Assembly (NCBI GenBank): GCA_031216915.1
Contig: CM062289.1
Coordinates: 21,678,520 to 21,742,519, forward strand
Origin: Pictodentalium vernedei
Lineage: Eukaryota; Mollusca; Scaphopoda; Dentaliida; Dentaliidae
Direction: 5' to 3'
DNA: 64,000 nucleotides
The position numbers were made by a program, and so were the translations under genes. Under the pieces are notes generated by a model. The model made no database searches and had not been told where the DNA came from. It was given only the letters and a program-made list of their open reading frames with translations. Of this stretch, positions 21,412 to 33,244 are shown piece by piece. The stretch's first letter is position 1; every line of letters begins with the position of its first letter.

Positions 21412-21645
21412 GGAGGCATTTTTACTCCAGTGATATTTCTTGTTCTCTAGACCTCTCGCGGGAACCCCGGGAAGTGAAGCAGTGCTGTTTACTGTGGTAA
21501 ACAAGCTCTGTTTTACTAGTAAAATCACTAATGCTTGGGCTGCAAGTCCTCTAAAATAGGCAACATGGGGTTTAAATGATTGACTGGCCTTAATTTTATC
21601 TCCATGTTGTGGTCATGATTAGCCAAAGTGCAGAAGTATGTGACC
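21412..21645 (+). repeat. SINE-like repeat, second type
   Basis: Contains GGGAAGTGAAGCAGTG and GTGGTAAACAAGCTC, then a SINE-type tail GATTAGCC...GTATGTGACC. It is the unoccupied counterpart of the copy broken by the 789-bp element at 6356-7144. Confidence 0.55.
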
Positions 21646-21976
21646 TTAACTGGTAGAATGCTAAATTATTGATGGTCTATAAGCTTTCTTTGTGCATCTT
21701 TGCCTTGTTACAATTTATGAGTGAGTGCCAGTAAGCACTCTCTCATAAATTGTAACAAGGCAAATCTTAACAGATAAAATTATATCACTTCGAAGATAAT
21801 ATAAAGTACATCCACAGAATATGAAGTGTTTAAATTATGGTACCGGAACTTTCGGAACTTTAGAATAAAGACAAAATATGGGCTTCCAGCACTCTACCAG
21901 TTAAACACCAACAAATAAATAAAGAACTGTTCTCTAGAAAAATAAAATACTTTCCAGATCTCATGCAGTTTTGTAT
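21601..21976. repeat. Duplicated intron segment, copy A (copy B at 34226-34610)
   Basis: Copies A and B share SINE tail, TTAA MITE and flank to GATCTCATGCAGTTTTGTAT. Copy A continues, after DIRS copy 2, at 33553-33582; copy B, after a hAT MITE, at 35191-35213, right before the last NIFK exon. This gives the empty site for both insertions. Confidence 0.75.
21650..21900. mobile_element. TTAA foldback MITE, CTGGTAGAGTGCT family, in a SINE tail
   Basis: TTAA at 21646-21649 and 21901-21904. Ends CTGGTAGAATGCT and AGCACTCTACCAG are inverted repeats. The central palindrome has TTGTTACAATTTATGAG and its complement around GTGCCAGTAAGCAC. The target is the TTAA of a SINE tail (GTGACC|TTAA|ACACCAA). 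Relatives lie at 34284, 35996 and 59424. Confidence 0.85.
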
Positions 21977-22489
21977 ATTTTTACACAGTATACCAATGGC
22001 CCAGACATAGCTGGTGCTAACTTTAAAATATCTAAGGCCAAACACAAATTTCCCCCCCCCCCCCCAGTCCCCCAAATTTGCATGCAAAACCGAAAATTAA
22101 AAGTCCTATCTGGTCCTCCGTACATTTACTCTCTGCACATGCGCCGACGCCAGGAAGTGACAGGAATTGGCACCAACACCATTCTTTGTTTGGCCCTTGT
22201 CAGATAACAACAAACTGACTTTTGTGCGTTTTAAATCTCAGTTTATGATGATGCCAGACACAACTCAATGGTTAATTTGGTGGATCCAAGGACACAGTTG
22301 CATGAAGGAAGGAAGAAACGGTGCTTTGAAATGTTCAGGGCTGTAATTTTAAAATATTTAGGCCTAAAAAAATAAAAAATCTGTTTCTCAGGCCCTCCCG
22401 CATGGTCCTTTTGGCTGCCACATGCTCTCTTTTTATAACCTATTTAAACTTAAAAAAAAAATGAAAATTAAATGGTTTATATTCTGATA

Positions 22490-22860
22490 TTTTACCCAAG
22501 TTGAAAAAATTGATGAATTTGTCCCTTGAGTGCAAGAAGGCTTCGCAATGCTTTAGCATTGCGAAGCCTTCTTGCACTCAAGGGATGAAATACACCACCA
22601 CCCATGCTATTCTGTAGATTATGAGGCCTAAAACGTGAACCAAGAACATGAACTTTTGATGGCAAAGAAGTAATTACTGAAATAAAAAATGAAATAAAAA
22701 ACCGCTCGCCCGCATGCAATTTTACAAATAATGGCAGGAGAAACAGAAGATCTACTTTGTGTAGTCTTATAAAAATTAGTTCATGTTCCCCAATTTCAGG
22801 ACATGGGTCTGACGTCATCATTGTTGATAGTGATTTTTCCATTGTTGGTTAAGTATTCCT
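22490..22860. mobile_element. Foldback element, CTTGAGTGCAAGAAGG family
   Basis: A palindrome at 22521-22585 has arms TCCCTTGAGTGCAAGAAGGC and complement around CAATGCTTTAGCATTG. It is followed by about 250 bp shared with 51680-51950 (ACACCACCACCCATGC, GATTATGAGGCCTAAAAC, CCGCTCGCCCGCATG). Borders are not certain. Confidence 0.6.
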
Positions 22861-23179
22861 TCCCTACCCTCCCTTGATCCCCCCAGTTAAACTCCCATGC
22901 TTTTTGGCTTGTCTTACTGAAATTTTTTAATAAAATTTCTTGGGAGTTTAATGTGTTACACAGAAGTTTATTCTGTATATCCCCAGGGTTACATCCTCAC
23001 CCTTTGGGTGTTTTTGGTCATGCATCATACATTCAATGTATCATTTTTTCTTCTGATGAAGATCTTGCCTCACATTGGATAGTTCAAAAATCTGTTACTG
23101 ACTTTGGGCCATGTTGCCTGGGGTCCCGTTTCCAGTTTTCATTCTGACGTTTTCATTAGCAATGCTCTTTATATATATA

Positions 23180-24694
23180 CTCGCCCAAAAAAGAAAGTGT
23201 GCATTGCAGAAATTGATCAAACTCCAAAAAAATAATTTCGTAGGTGTAAAGAGTGTTAACCTGTTCATGAATAAGTTATATTGAACACAAAAACAGCTTT
23301 CCCCGTTAAAATTGCATTAACATTAAATGACGTGCTGCACGTTTGTGAAAAGGCATGTTTTGCATGTGGAGAGTCTGAAAATTCATGCAGCAGTGTGAAT
23401 CCTTGGGTATTTAAACACTAAAGTAAGGCCTTCCTATCATTCACATTCCAACTTGCGCTGCTGTTAAAACGACTCCACATTAGCATGCCAAGATTGACAA
23501 TGAATCAACGTCTCCTTGCCCTGGGTATGATTAGAGCTGGCAGAACACACAGAGAGGTTGCCCAGCATTTGAACTGCCACCGTAACACTGTAGACAGGCT
23601 AGTCCATCGACATGCACAACATGATGACGTTCGAGACCGACCTCGCTCCGGGAGACCCCGAGTTACCACCCCTGCACAAGATCGGTATATCCGTGTCGTC
23701 CATCTCGGAACCGGCAACAAATGGCAATGACGACAGCCAGGAACATCCCTAACCTGAGACGGATACATCCTCAAACAGTTATCAACCGGCTGAGAGAATA
23801 CGGCTTACGTCCTCGAAGACCTGCAATTCATCCGATTTTGACGTTACGTCATCGTCATGCTCGACTGCAGTGGTGTAGACAACATCTCAGGCATCCCTTA
23901 CACTGGTGGTGACGTGTTTTATTCACAGATGAATGTCGTTTCCATCTTTCATCATCAGATGGCCGCCAGAGAGTGTACAGACGTCGAAACGAACGCTACG
24001 CAGATCCATGTGTCGTGGAGCGAAACCGTTATGGAGGAGGGTCTTTCATGGTGTGGGGTGGCATCACTGCACGTAACAGAACTGAGCTGGTCATTATTGA
24101 TGGCAATCTCAATGCAGCCAGATATCGTGATGAAGTGCTTACACCTGCTGTTGTCCCATTTCTGCAACGTCGCGGCCCCGGCGTCATTCTACAGCAGGAC
24201 AATGCCCGACCACACGCAGCTCGTGTTGTTCAACAGTATCTGCAGCAACAACAAGTGGATGTTCTTCCCTGGCCCGCAAATTCGCCCGATATCTCACCCA
24301 TTGAGCACGTATCGAACGAAATGGAACGTCAGCTACGCCGGCTTCCCCATGCACCGTCAACGCTTGTGGAACTCCAAAGACAGCTTATCAGAATATGGAA
24401 CAACATCCCACAACACTTCCATGCTAACTTGTTCGCTTCCATGAGGCGTAGATGCACAGCAGTAGTCGATGCAGACGGAGGTCATACCAGATATTGAGTG
24501 TGTGACTTTTGTGTTTGACCCTTAGTGTCTTTGACTCTCCATGGCACCAAGAGTATTCGTCGTAGCGTGATGAAATTTCTCGTATTGATCACAAATTGAT
24601 TCATCTGTGATTGAATAAAATTTCCATGAATGAAAATGATATATATTTTTTTTAGTGTTATTTTTTAGCATGCACACTTTCTTTTTTGGGAGAG
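23180..24694 (+). mobile_element. Tc1-family DNA transposon, 1,515 bp
   Basis: TA at 23178-23179 and 24695-24696. The TIRs are CTCGCCCAAAAAAGAAAGTG on the left and CTCTCCCAAAAAAGAAAGTG as the complement of the right, each followed by TGCAT. It encloses one transposase frame. The close TIR match and few coding lesions point to a fairly young insertion into DIRS copy 2. Confidence 0.92.
23485..24497 (+). pseudogene. Tc1-type DD34E transposase with one frameshift and one stop
   Basis: The frame starts MPRLTMNQRLLALGMIRAGR, an N-terminal helix-turn-helix (LALGMIRAGRTHREVAQHL), followed by a GRPR motif (SGRPRVTT). A frameshift lies at about 23690-23705; the following frame reads RNIPNLRRIHPQTVINRL. 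A TGA at 23910-23912 interrupts just before VLFTDECRF (first Asp). The second Asp is in LQQDNARPH and the Glu in SPDISPIEH; exactly 34 residues separate them, so this is DD34E. The C-terminus ends ADGGHTRY then TGA. It acts by cut-and-paste at TA. As it stands no full-length protein can be made. Confidence 0.92.
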
Positions 24695-24982
24695 TATATG
24701 TAATTTCCTATTTATTATATGGTAGGTCTGTTGTAAGATAATTAATATTTCCTATTTATTATATGGTAGGTCTGTTGTAAGATAATTAATCGGTCCCATA
24801 GTGTAGCAGTTCATTTTTTGGATAGAAAAATCAATTTTTGTCCACACTTGGGCTCTTTTGGGATACATTTGGGCACTTCGTTCCCTTTGGGAACTTGGGC
24901 TCTTGTCAAAATTTTCTAAAAAAATTTTTGTGTAAACTATTTTTCAATTTATATTTTGAATGTTTTTTGTTATGTATCTTTT

Positions 24983-26200
24983 TAGCTCACCGAAGGGAGC
25001 TAAACTTATCACTTGCTGTCCGTCGTCTGTCCGGCATCGTGAACATTTTTCAAATGACTTCCCCTCTGAAACTGCTAGGTCAATTTGCTCGAAACTTGGT
25101 ATGGATGTTCATTACCATATGTCAATTCAAGTTTGTTCAAATGAAATGGACATGCACATTTGGGGCTCCATAGGGGGCTTAACTCTGATAGCACCCTTTG
25201 TTTTTTAGAGAAATTACTAAAAATTCTTCTACAGCACAAGTGGGCAGAATCATTTGATATTTGGTATACAGCATTATGGGGTGGATCTGATTCAAGTTTG
25301 TTCAAATCGACCCCCTGGATTCATATTTGGGCTCACAATAGAAGCCCGAATTCGAACTTAGTGCCTTTCATGCAAATGTCTTAAAATATCTTCTTCTCCA
25401 GATCCAACAGACAGAATCATTTGATATTTGGTATTCAACATTGTGGGGTAGATCTGATTCCAGTTTGTTCAAATCGGCCTGCTGGGTTCATATTTGGGCT
25501 CAGTATAGGAGCCTGAATTTGAACTTAGTGCATTTCAGGCAAATTTCTTTAAAAATCTTCTCAAGATCCAGCAGGCAGAATCTTTTGATATAGGGTGGGG
25601 GGGGGGAGATTCAGGTTTGTTCAAGCCAAGTCCCTGGGTTCATATTTGGGCTCACTGTGGGAGCCCGAATTATAACTTAGTTCAAAATGAGGAATTTTCT
25701 TTAAAAATCTTTTTCTTCAGATCCAGCAGTCGTAATGTTTTGATATTTGGTATGCAACATCCTTAGGGGTATGAGATTCAAGTTTGTTCAAGCCATGTCT
25801 CTGGGTCCATATTTGGGCTCACTGTGCCGTTGTGAGAGCTCGAATTGTAACTTAGTTCAAAATGAGTAATTTTCTTTAAGAATCTTCTTCTTCAGATCCA
25901 GCAGTTGAAATGTTTTTATATTTGGTATGCAGCATCCTTAGGGGGTGATATTCAAGTTTGTTCAAGCCATGTCCCTAGGTCCATATTTGGGCTCATTGTG
26001 CCGGTGTGGGGGCTCGAATTATAATTTAGTTCAATATGAGGAATTTTTCTTTAAAAATCTTCTCCTTCAGATTCATCAGTTGGAATGTTTTGATATTTGG
26101 TGTGCAGCATCCTCAAGGGGGGGGAGTCAAGTCCCTGAATTGATATTTAGTCTACCTTGTAAGGTGGGTGCCCTCTCAGGCCCCCCTGGGGCCTCTTGTT
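24983..26200 (+). mobile_element. Helentron/Pearl-like element, complete, 1.2 kb
   Basis: The left cap TTAGCTCACCGAAGGGAGCT forms a hairpin and is followed by CCGTCGTCTGTCCGGCATCG. About seven units of 160 bp with GATATTTGGTAT and TTCAAGTTTGTTCAA follow. The right end is AGGCCCCCCTGGGGCCTCTTG, again a hairpin. No target duplication is visible. No protein is encoded. The architecture (capped ends, central tandem repeats, insertion in T-rich DNA) fits Helentron-associated elements such as the oyster Pearl family. Confidence 0.7.
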
Positions 26201-26356
26201 ATATTATTTAATGTGGAGTTGGTGGGAGTATGATTGACTTAGTTTGCTTCATTATGTAAGCATATTGCTCAATAAGCAAAGCAAGGAAGTCTTTCCTCTG
26301 ATTTACATGTTGGTTGCCTTGCTTATTATTACAGCGTGGTTTATTGCCCTGTTTAA
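26201..26356. repeat. Palindromic host sequence split by a MITE
   Basis: GTGGTTTATTGCCCTGT here and ACAGGGCAATAAACCAC at 26623-26639 are complements; the MITE at 26357-26600 sits near the centre of this older hairpin. Confidence 0.6.
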
Positions 26357-26600
26357 CCCTTCACCTAACATGAAAAGCAGACGACACTTGCAAAAATAAT
26401 TCTTGAATAACTAATTTTTTTCATTTTTTGTCTCAAAAACATAGGTTATGACCCCTCGTTGGAACGAGCTCGACGAGCTCGTTCCAACGAGAGGTCATAA
26501 CCTATGTTTTTGAGACAAAAAATGAAAAAGATAATGAAAATTAATTGGCGATTTTTGAGAATAGCGCTGGCCAGTTTTGGCCATTACGTTGGGTAAAGGG
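26357..26600. mobile_element. piggyBac-type foldback MITE
   Basis: TTAA at 26353-26356 and 26601-26604. Ends CCCTTCACCTAAC and GTTGGGTAAAGGG. The perfect central palindrome includes CCTCGTTGGAACGAGCTCGA; arms continue through GGTTATGACC and CTCAAAAACATAGG. It is inserted inside an older hairpin. Confidence 0.85.
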
Positions 26601-26639
26601 TTAATATGCTCATGCATATTAGACAGGGCAATAAACCAC

Positions 26640-28391
26640 AGCATGGTTTCAGATCCCTGTTGCCAGCTAGCTCGACTGGTGAAGCAGTACACCATCCGAG
26701 GGTACCGTGACACCGGGTGTGTCCATTGCGGTCGAGGAGAGTAGAAAGGGTAGAGCGAGCACTATAAAATAATATCAGGCTAACCCAGCGACGACGGAGA
26801 GGAAGAAGCTGGCAAGTTCAGCAGGAAGCTCGGCGAGGTCTGAAGGACCACAAGTAAGAGAGCCCCCCCCCCCCTCCCTCCTCCCCCTCTCTTTTATAAC
26901 AGCATCTGTGGCCAGATGTTGTGGTTTGGAATCGGAGCATACATCCACGCCTCCCGTCCGGGATGCTCCGTTCAGTTTACAGCCGGGGTCGGCTATAGTT
27001 ACGACTTATTCTTCAGCGTCTACCAAGCACACTCGACCGCACATGACTTCTGATATCCAGCCTGCATCGCCGAGAAGGTCACTCTTCGTCAGAGAAGTCA
27101 CACCATACAGTAGCCAAGGAGACGAGGCCTCATTTATTGGGATGTCCACAGAAAAGAGCCATCTTGGACACACTGTCCCGGGAGCAGCCGGCGGCCAAGC
27201 AACAGAAGACCGCTGCTCCTTAGGCCTCCTTAACAGACTTGCTGTTGCAGATTGCGCAGCTCATCGCAGCAAGTACAGAAGCAGCCGACGGCAGTCCCAG
27301 AATTTACGTTCAGATGCCGATGGCCGTGAGTATAATCTGATTCATTCAGATGGTGAAAGGGATTTGGAGGAGAATTACCCTTCCCTTTCGGAACAACACA
27401 GGGTGGCGATAGATCTTATGCATCGATACTTCCCTGAGTTCGTTCCTGAGAATCAGAATGCTGTGACAGCTCGAAAGTAGCACTATTCAGTAGCTATAAA
27501 CGAGGCCTCATATATCAGGGCATCCGGAGAAAAGAGCCTCCTCGGACACACTGAGCCGGGAGCCGCCGCCGGCTAGAATAAAAAAAGACCGCTGCTCCGC
27601 TACGGTTTGGCTGACGCAGATTGCGCAGCTCACTGCAGCAAGTACAGAAGCAGCCAATGGCAGTCTCAGAACCTGAGCTGTCGGATGGTGCTGGGTCGGT
27701 CCAGTCATCTGCGCATTCAGATGCCGCTGACTGTGATTTTCAACTGATTCAGACGAATGATGAAAGGGATATGGAAGGATATTACCCTTCCCTTTTGGAA
27801 CAACACATGGTTGAGATGGATTTAATCCATCAACACTACCCAGAATTTGTTCCAGCGAATCAGAATGTTGCGACTGCTTGCAAGAAACCGCTAGCGTTGT
27901 TGGACGCTGACTTCATCCAGAAAAAGAGGAGGAAATGTCTTTTCCTGTTAAGTATAGACAGGTATCGCAGGCCTTTGGCCTTTTAGACGATGCCATATTC
28001 AAATTTCCAGTGGAAAGAAGTAAGGCGGTTTCTTGTCATCATCTTCTGTAATTTTAGCGATTTTCGGAAAACAGTGAAGATGTATTGAGAGTTCCGCTGT
28101 GTTTGAATGAGTAGGCTTAGGACCTAGCTATGGCCTTACCTTCGTCATTCACTATGCGCTCGTTCACAATTGAGACAGCATTTCTTTATTTAGAGCGAAT
28201 TTAGACTTGCTGTCTTACGCAGATCACCTTTAAGAACTGTGACACAACGTTTCTACGGAAAGGAATTTGAGGACGTTCGTACCTCAATTAGAGTCCTTTC
28301 CAGGGCTGTTATATTTATCACGTATAACTCTGTCTTAACAGTTGCTAATTTGGAGTTAATCAGACGTGAAGGAGCCCTTGTAACGTCATCT
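26640..28391 (+). pseudogene. DIRS copy 2 gag-like region
   Basis: Homologous at DNA level to 13560-13700 of copy 1 (CATCTG...CAGATGTTGTGGT, TCGGAGCATAC). A 190-codon frame (26908-27480) is followed by a partial repeat (27480-27986, about 373-bp offset) with shared ACGAGGCCTCAT and GAAAAGAGCC. No named domain. C-run at 26867-26876. Confidence 0.55.
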
Positions 28392-28395
28392 TTAA

Positions 28396-28600
28396 CCCCC
28401 TGCACACTGATGTCAAAATATCTAAATTTCAGGCAGAAAAAATTTCCCATAATGCATTTAGAAATTTAACCAATTCAATCTCGTTTGACAGATCTCATTG
28501 AGCTCTGTCAGACGAGATTGAATTGGTTAAATTTCTAGGTGCATTATGGGAAAAAACAGCTTCCTAAAATTTTGGTATTTTGACATCAGTGTGAAGGGGG
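28396..28600. mobile_element. TTAA foldback MITE with CCCCCTGCACACTG ends
   Basis: TTAA at 28392-28395 and 28601-28604. The TIRs CCCCCTGCACACTGATGTCA and CCCCCTTCACACTGATGTCA match closely. The central palindrome (about 28464-28534) runs TTTAACCAATTCAATC to its complement with core GACAGATCTCATTGAGCTC. This core is shared with the TA-flanked MITE at 754-1182. Confidence 0.88.
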
Positions 28601-28699
28601 TTAATAGACGACAAGGTGAAAAACTCTCTTCGAGTCGCGCCGGTTTCCGAACACTGAGATTTTGACATAAAGCTTTCATTGGTTTATGACCAACCTACA

Positions 28700-29077
28700 G
28701 GGGGAACGGTGGCTCAGTTGGTAGAGGTGCAGGCTGCAAGCCGAGAGGTCCTCGGTTTGAATCCCACCTGCGGCAACCGCGTTGTGTCCTTGGGCAAGAC
28801 ACTTCACCCCGATTGCCTACATGGGGGCACGATGACGCTGTGTACTGAGGCGTACTGCGCGTCGATGGTGCACATGTCTTCAACCAATCTAACCCTGCCT
28901 GTGCTGCGGTGCAGAGTTCAGAGTTACGATGTTGGGGAGCTGACAGCTGCTTGTTGTTGCTCGGTGGTTCTCTCCAGGTACTCCGGCTTCCTCCACCCGT
29001 AAAACTGTCATGGTCACGATTAGCCATTGTGCATAAATATGTGACCTTAAACACCAATAAATAAATAAATAAATAAA
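28700..29077 (+). mobile_element. tRNA-derived SINE with 15-bp target duplication
   Basis: TATGACCAACCTACA at 28685-28699 and 29078-29092. A box TGGCTCAGTTGG, B box GGTTTGAATCC, core TGTCCTTGGGCAAGACACTT and an (AAAT)n tail. Inserted in DIRS copy 2. Confidence 0.93.
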
Positions 29078-29092
29078 TATGACCAACCTACA

Positions 29093-30130
29093 AAGAAAGC
29101 ATCAATACTCTACTCCTTAAGTCGGCGTCTAATCGACCCGCAATAGCAGAAAGGAGTAAGGGAGGACATCCTAGACAGAAGGTCATCTAAAAAGGACTCC
29201 TCGCGAGGGAAAAGTTAACCTTCCTATAATTACTCGAGGAATCATCACACAACGACTTGGATACGGGGCTTTAGTCTGATCGAGACTACCGGTCAGACGC
29301 CCCTAAACTGCCGGGTCGAGGCTCTTCGCAGATGAGAAGCAGTTTCTCCTTCCGTAGGCCTCGCAGGTACTACAGGTTTAGGTTAGGACCTCTGTTGCTT
29401 AGCAGTTGATGGATGGTTATCAAGATTCGCATCAAACAGGATAACTATTACGGAGACCAGTAGGCGAGAAGTGTGATCTCGGATGGCCTATGGCTATCTT
29501 TCCGAGAGAACCACAACTAACTTAATGTCTGATGGGCAATGCTTCCGTCAAATCCTTGCATAAGAGTCTCTGCAATCGGAGGTAAAGGTTCTCTTGACAA
29601 TGAAAGTAATAGAGGTCATCAAGAAATCAAGATTCTCTTTGATTCTGTAGTCACCTGTTACGCGTACCGAAGCCATAGAGGTTGTTACGACAGATAATAG
29701 ACTGGAGCCGGATAACAAGTTTATCAAAGCTCTAAAAGTTTATAAAGAGTTCCGCTGCAGCTGCCAGATCCAGCTTTCACGATTATGATGGGTATGAGTC
29801 AATAGTTTGGGGCACCACCCTGAGTCCGACAGTCTCGAAATGCAGGGGTCTTGGGACCCTCGGTTCCTGGAGAAACACATAAACATCAAGAATGATGTCA
29901 ATATTTTTAGCACTACATCAATGCGGACATGCTTGTTGAGTTATTGTTGGACAACTCGATAGTGGTAGCGTACATCAGGAACCAGGGCGGCACCCATTCA
30001 TTTTCGTTATGATATCTAACAGAGAAGATTTTTCATGTTCATCTCTCAATCCGTCATGTACCGGGTCGTCTGAATGTACTAGCAGACTCACTCCTTGGAA
30101 AGGTCACCTTCTTCCCCCAGGGGAAGTTTT
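29093..30130 (+). pseudogene. DIRS copy 2 ORF1 tail and RNase H remnant
   Basis: The downstream part (about 29770-30090) translates across frames to a D.NG.E-type segment, then LLDNSIVVAYIRNQGGTHS, and further HVPGRLNVLADSL. This is the DIRS RNase H core with Gln intact where copy 1 has a stop. Upstream, 29100-29760 has no clear RT motif, so this copy also lacks most of the reverse transcriptase. Confidence 0.72.
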
Positions 30131-30271
30131 ATTCTTCATGTCCTTCTCCGTGGCATAATGGAGTCGGTTAGACATGAGAAAACCATCGCGGTTCCTATAT
30201 TTTTTGTTAACTGACACAAGAATAATTAAATAATGCGGTCGAGGAGAATTCGATGTGACTGAATTTCCCCC

Positions 30272-30302
<31 letters not shown>

Positions 30303-31325
30303 ACTGCCTATGTGTTTAGAGGCAATTATTGGGCAAGACGTAGTTTTCTTCCTGCAAGCCTCATATAATTTAATACATACATACTATGCATTTGGGTCAT
30401 GTTCTATGGCGACCTCATGGGCACATCCGCTTTTTAGTTAGATTAGTGTTCTGTTTTTGTTGATTTGTTATACATGAGCGCTTCTTTATAAATCATCACA
30501 ATTAAATTGCTACTCTTGAGTACCTCGCAGGCTGCATAACCAGTTAACTGGTATTCAGATGATTACATGCTAAATATAAATGCTCTCGCGCATTATTATT
30601 ATTAGGCTAACGCTTTATTGTATTTTGTGGACCTTGAAATCGTAATCTATTTCAGGGGCAGTCCGTGTCGGAGCCTGTTAATCATACCTACTTACATTTC
30701 TAGATCCAAGTTTCTATTATGTTCTGTACTCATCTAACACGTGTTTTTACGATCATAGATATTGGATAGTACACGTTGGAGAGTGTTGTTACTGGAATTT
30801 ATTGTACAGAGGCTGCCTGTGGATTACCTAGGAAGTGTGTTTTCTCTTCAGGGATCGTTCAGTGTAGCTCGATTGGATATGTGTATGTTATATTTTTATA
30901 TATCACCGGTTTTCGACGTATCTGTGTATGTCGTCTGCGATGTATGTTATTCAGTGGCCAATATTAATTACCAGGATCATCGCTATAGCCGTAACTTCTG
31001 AAGTAACATTAAGAACCATTTATTAATCATATATTAATACCTGAGTGTCTGTTCGACGATTATTTATATCGTTTCTTGGTACCACTCTTATTGTTTCCAG
31101 AGCTCTCCCCTTTTTCTTTTGAAGACTTCTTCAAAAAAAGGTGGTGGGGGGGGGGGGGGGTGATTTTTACCCCTTCTCTGGCTTAAAAAGTATGTATCTT
31201 TGAAGGAAGCTGTTTTTCCGAATTTATATCCTGCATACAGCTGAAGTGTTATTGTAAGGTGTATGTTTATGGGAGATTTTCTCTCATTCTCAGATACACC
31301 ATCCTAATTTTTGGGACTTATTCCG
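30131..31325 (+). other. DIRS copy 2 3' part, no recombinase recognised
   Basis: No HEVR or FYLRD motif. Homopolymer tracts: C-run 30267-30288 followed by a CA repeat, and G-run 31142-31160. Otherwise AT-rich. Confidence 0.45.
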
Positions 31326-31329
31326 GATT

Positions 31330-32975
31330 AGCCTTAATGAAAGTGTCAATGACACTGTAGCTCAACTTGTCAAGACATGTACATGTATAGTATGTGACAC
31401 AGCAATGACAAAGATCTAGGTAATGACCTGATAACAAAGGTACATATAAAGTATTGTAACGGTCTGTACATAAATACTTACCGTAGCCTGTAACAAATGT
31501 ATAGGTAAAGTATTGTAAAGGTGGGTGACAGTCAGATGCTAAACTAGAAAAGAAATCTTTGAATCCCAGAATGGGTCTGACTGAACCCCAAAATATTTGT
31601 TCTCATAGCACAGTGATAACAAAGGCACCCCAAAACACACTCATTCCTGTCCCAGGGTGAAAACAAAGGTACCCATAAAGTTTCGTGAAGATCAGTTCAT
31701 AAATACGAGCTGTATAGAAGTTGTGACAAAAAACTGATTGGACCTAATTTCGGTACAAAATGGCCACTGGCAGCCATCTTGAATTTTGGACCGCACTTAG
31801 AAACACTCGTTCTCGTCTTAAGGTGATAACAAAGGTACCCAAGAAGTTTCGTGAAGATTGGTTGATAAATACAGCCTCTAGCCCGAGCTGTATTGACATG
31901 TGCACTTACAGTGTATAAGTAGCACTAAATAAATCAAAATTCATCTAATTTGTATAATTTCTGCACGAGAAAAAAACCATGTACTGTATGTGATGTATTC
32001 CATTTTACTAAACATTCATACAATAATTTATTCAAATCAGAACTTTCATACAGAAGTTCTGTACAAAAGACTGATTGCACTAATTTTTGTACAAAATGGC
32101 TGTGGTGGCCATTTTGAATTTCAGACCACACCCAAAAACACTTGTTCTCATCCCACGGTGATAACAGAGGTACCCAAGAAGTTTCGTGAAGATCGGTTGA
32201 TAAATACAGCCTCTAGCCCGAGCCGTATTGACATGTGTACTTAGTGTGTAAGTAGCACTGAAAAAATCAAAGTTCATCTAATTTGCATAATTTCTGCACA
32301 AGAAAAAAACCTGTATTATATGTGATGTATCCCATGGTACTAAACATTCATACAAAAAAATTATTCAAATCAGAGCTTTCATGTGCAAGTTCTGCGCAAA
32401 AATCTGATTGCCCCTAATTTTGAACAAAATGGCTGCCAGTGGCCATCTTGAATTTCGGACCGGACCCAAAAACACTCGTTCTCGACCCACGGTGATAACA
32501 AAGATACCCAAGAGGTTTCGTAAAGATCGGTTCACAAATGCGGCCTCTAGCCTGAGCCGTATTGGCATTTGCACTTACAGTGCTGCAATTAACACTAAAT
32601 AAATCAAAGTTAGTCTAATTTGCATAATTTAAGTACGAGAAAAAAATCTGTATTACATGTGATGTATCCCATGGTACTAAACATTCATACAAAAAATTAT
32701 TCAAATCGGAGCTTTCATATGGAAGTTCTGTACAAAAAACAGATTTCTGCATCGTCGGTACAAAATGGCGGCCATCTTGAATTTTGGACCACACCTAAAA
32801 ACACTCATTCTCGTCCCACGGTCATAACAAAGGTACCCAAGAAGTTTCGTAAAGATTGGTTCATAAATACGGCCTCTAACCCGAGCCGTATCCAATTGTT
32901 GACATCGGGCAGACGGACGACGGGCCATGACAAAAGCTCAAATTTGGCTTTGCCAAAGTTGAGCTAAAAATTAGG
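31330..32975 (-). mobile_element. Tandem-repeat element, about 330-bp unit, four copies, reversed
   Basis: It begins with the complement of the AGTGTCATTGACACTTTCAT end motif followed by GTAGCTCAACTTGTCAAG, and ends with a small hairpin TTTGGCTTTGCCAAAGTTGAGC. Units repeat AAGTTTCGTGAAGAT(C/T)GGTT at about 31845, 32180, 32513 and 32843, plus ACAAAATGGC...GGCCATCTTGAAT. Its ends match those of the element at 53250-56770, so repeat units differ while ends are shared. Confidence 0.75.
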
Positions 32976-33156
32976 AACTTGTCTTCAGGCTTAAAATAAG
33001 GAATTACTTAATTGGGCTCCTTATTTAGAATATGTCTCCTCTATTACTGTATAGAGAGACATACATGTAATTCCTAATTATTCTAAGTTCCTTTCATCAT
33101 GGATTGCAGGATTGGAAATATTTCAATAGTCCTTGACTGTCCACCTTTTTGCAATT

Positions 33157-33244
33157 CAGCTATGTCCGTGCCATTGGTATACTGTGTAAAAATATTATAA
33201 ATTTATAGTAATTTCTATATTTTTATACTTACAATGGCCCAGAT
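33157..33244. repeat. Internal complementary region of DIRS copy 2
   Basis: The first half (to 33193) is the complement of the left end; the second half (33194 on) is the complement of the right end, abutting at AAAAAT|ATTATAA. The junction differs from copy 1 (GTT versus ATT). Confidence 0.85.

Noticed and set aside
23505-24444. Other-frame ORFs of 70-195 codons over the Tc1 element
   Set aside because: They are shadows of the transposase; only the frame with helix-turn-helix, DD34E and SPDISPIEH is meaningful.
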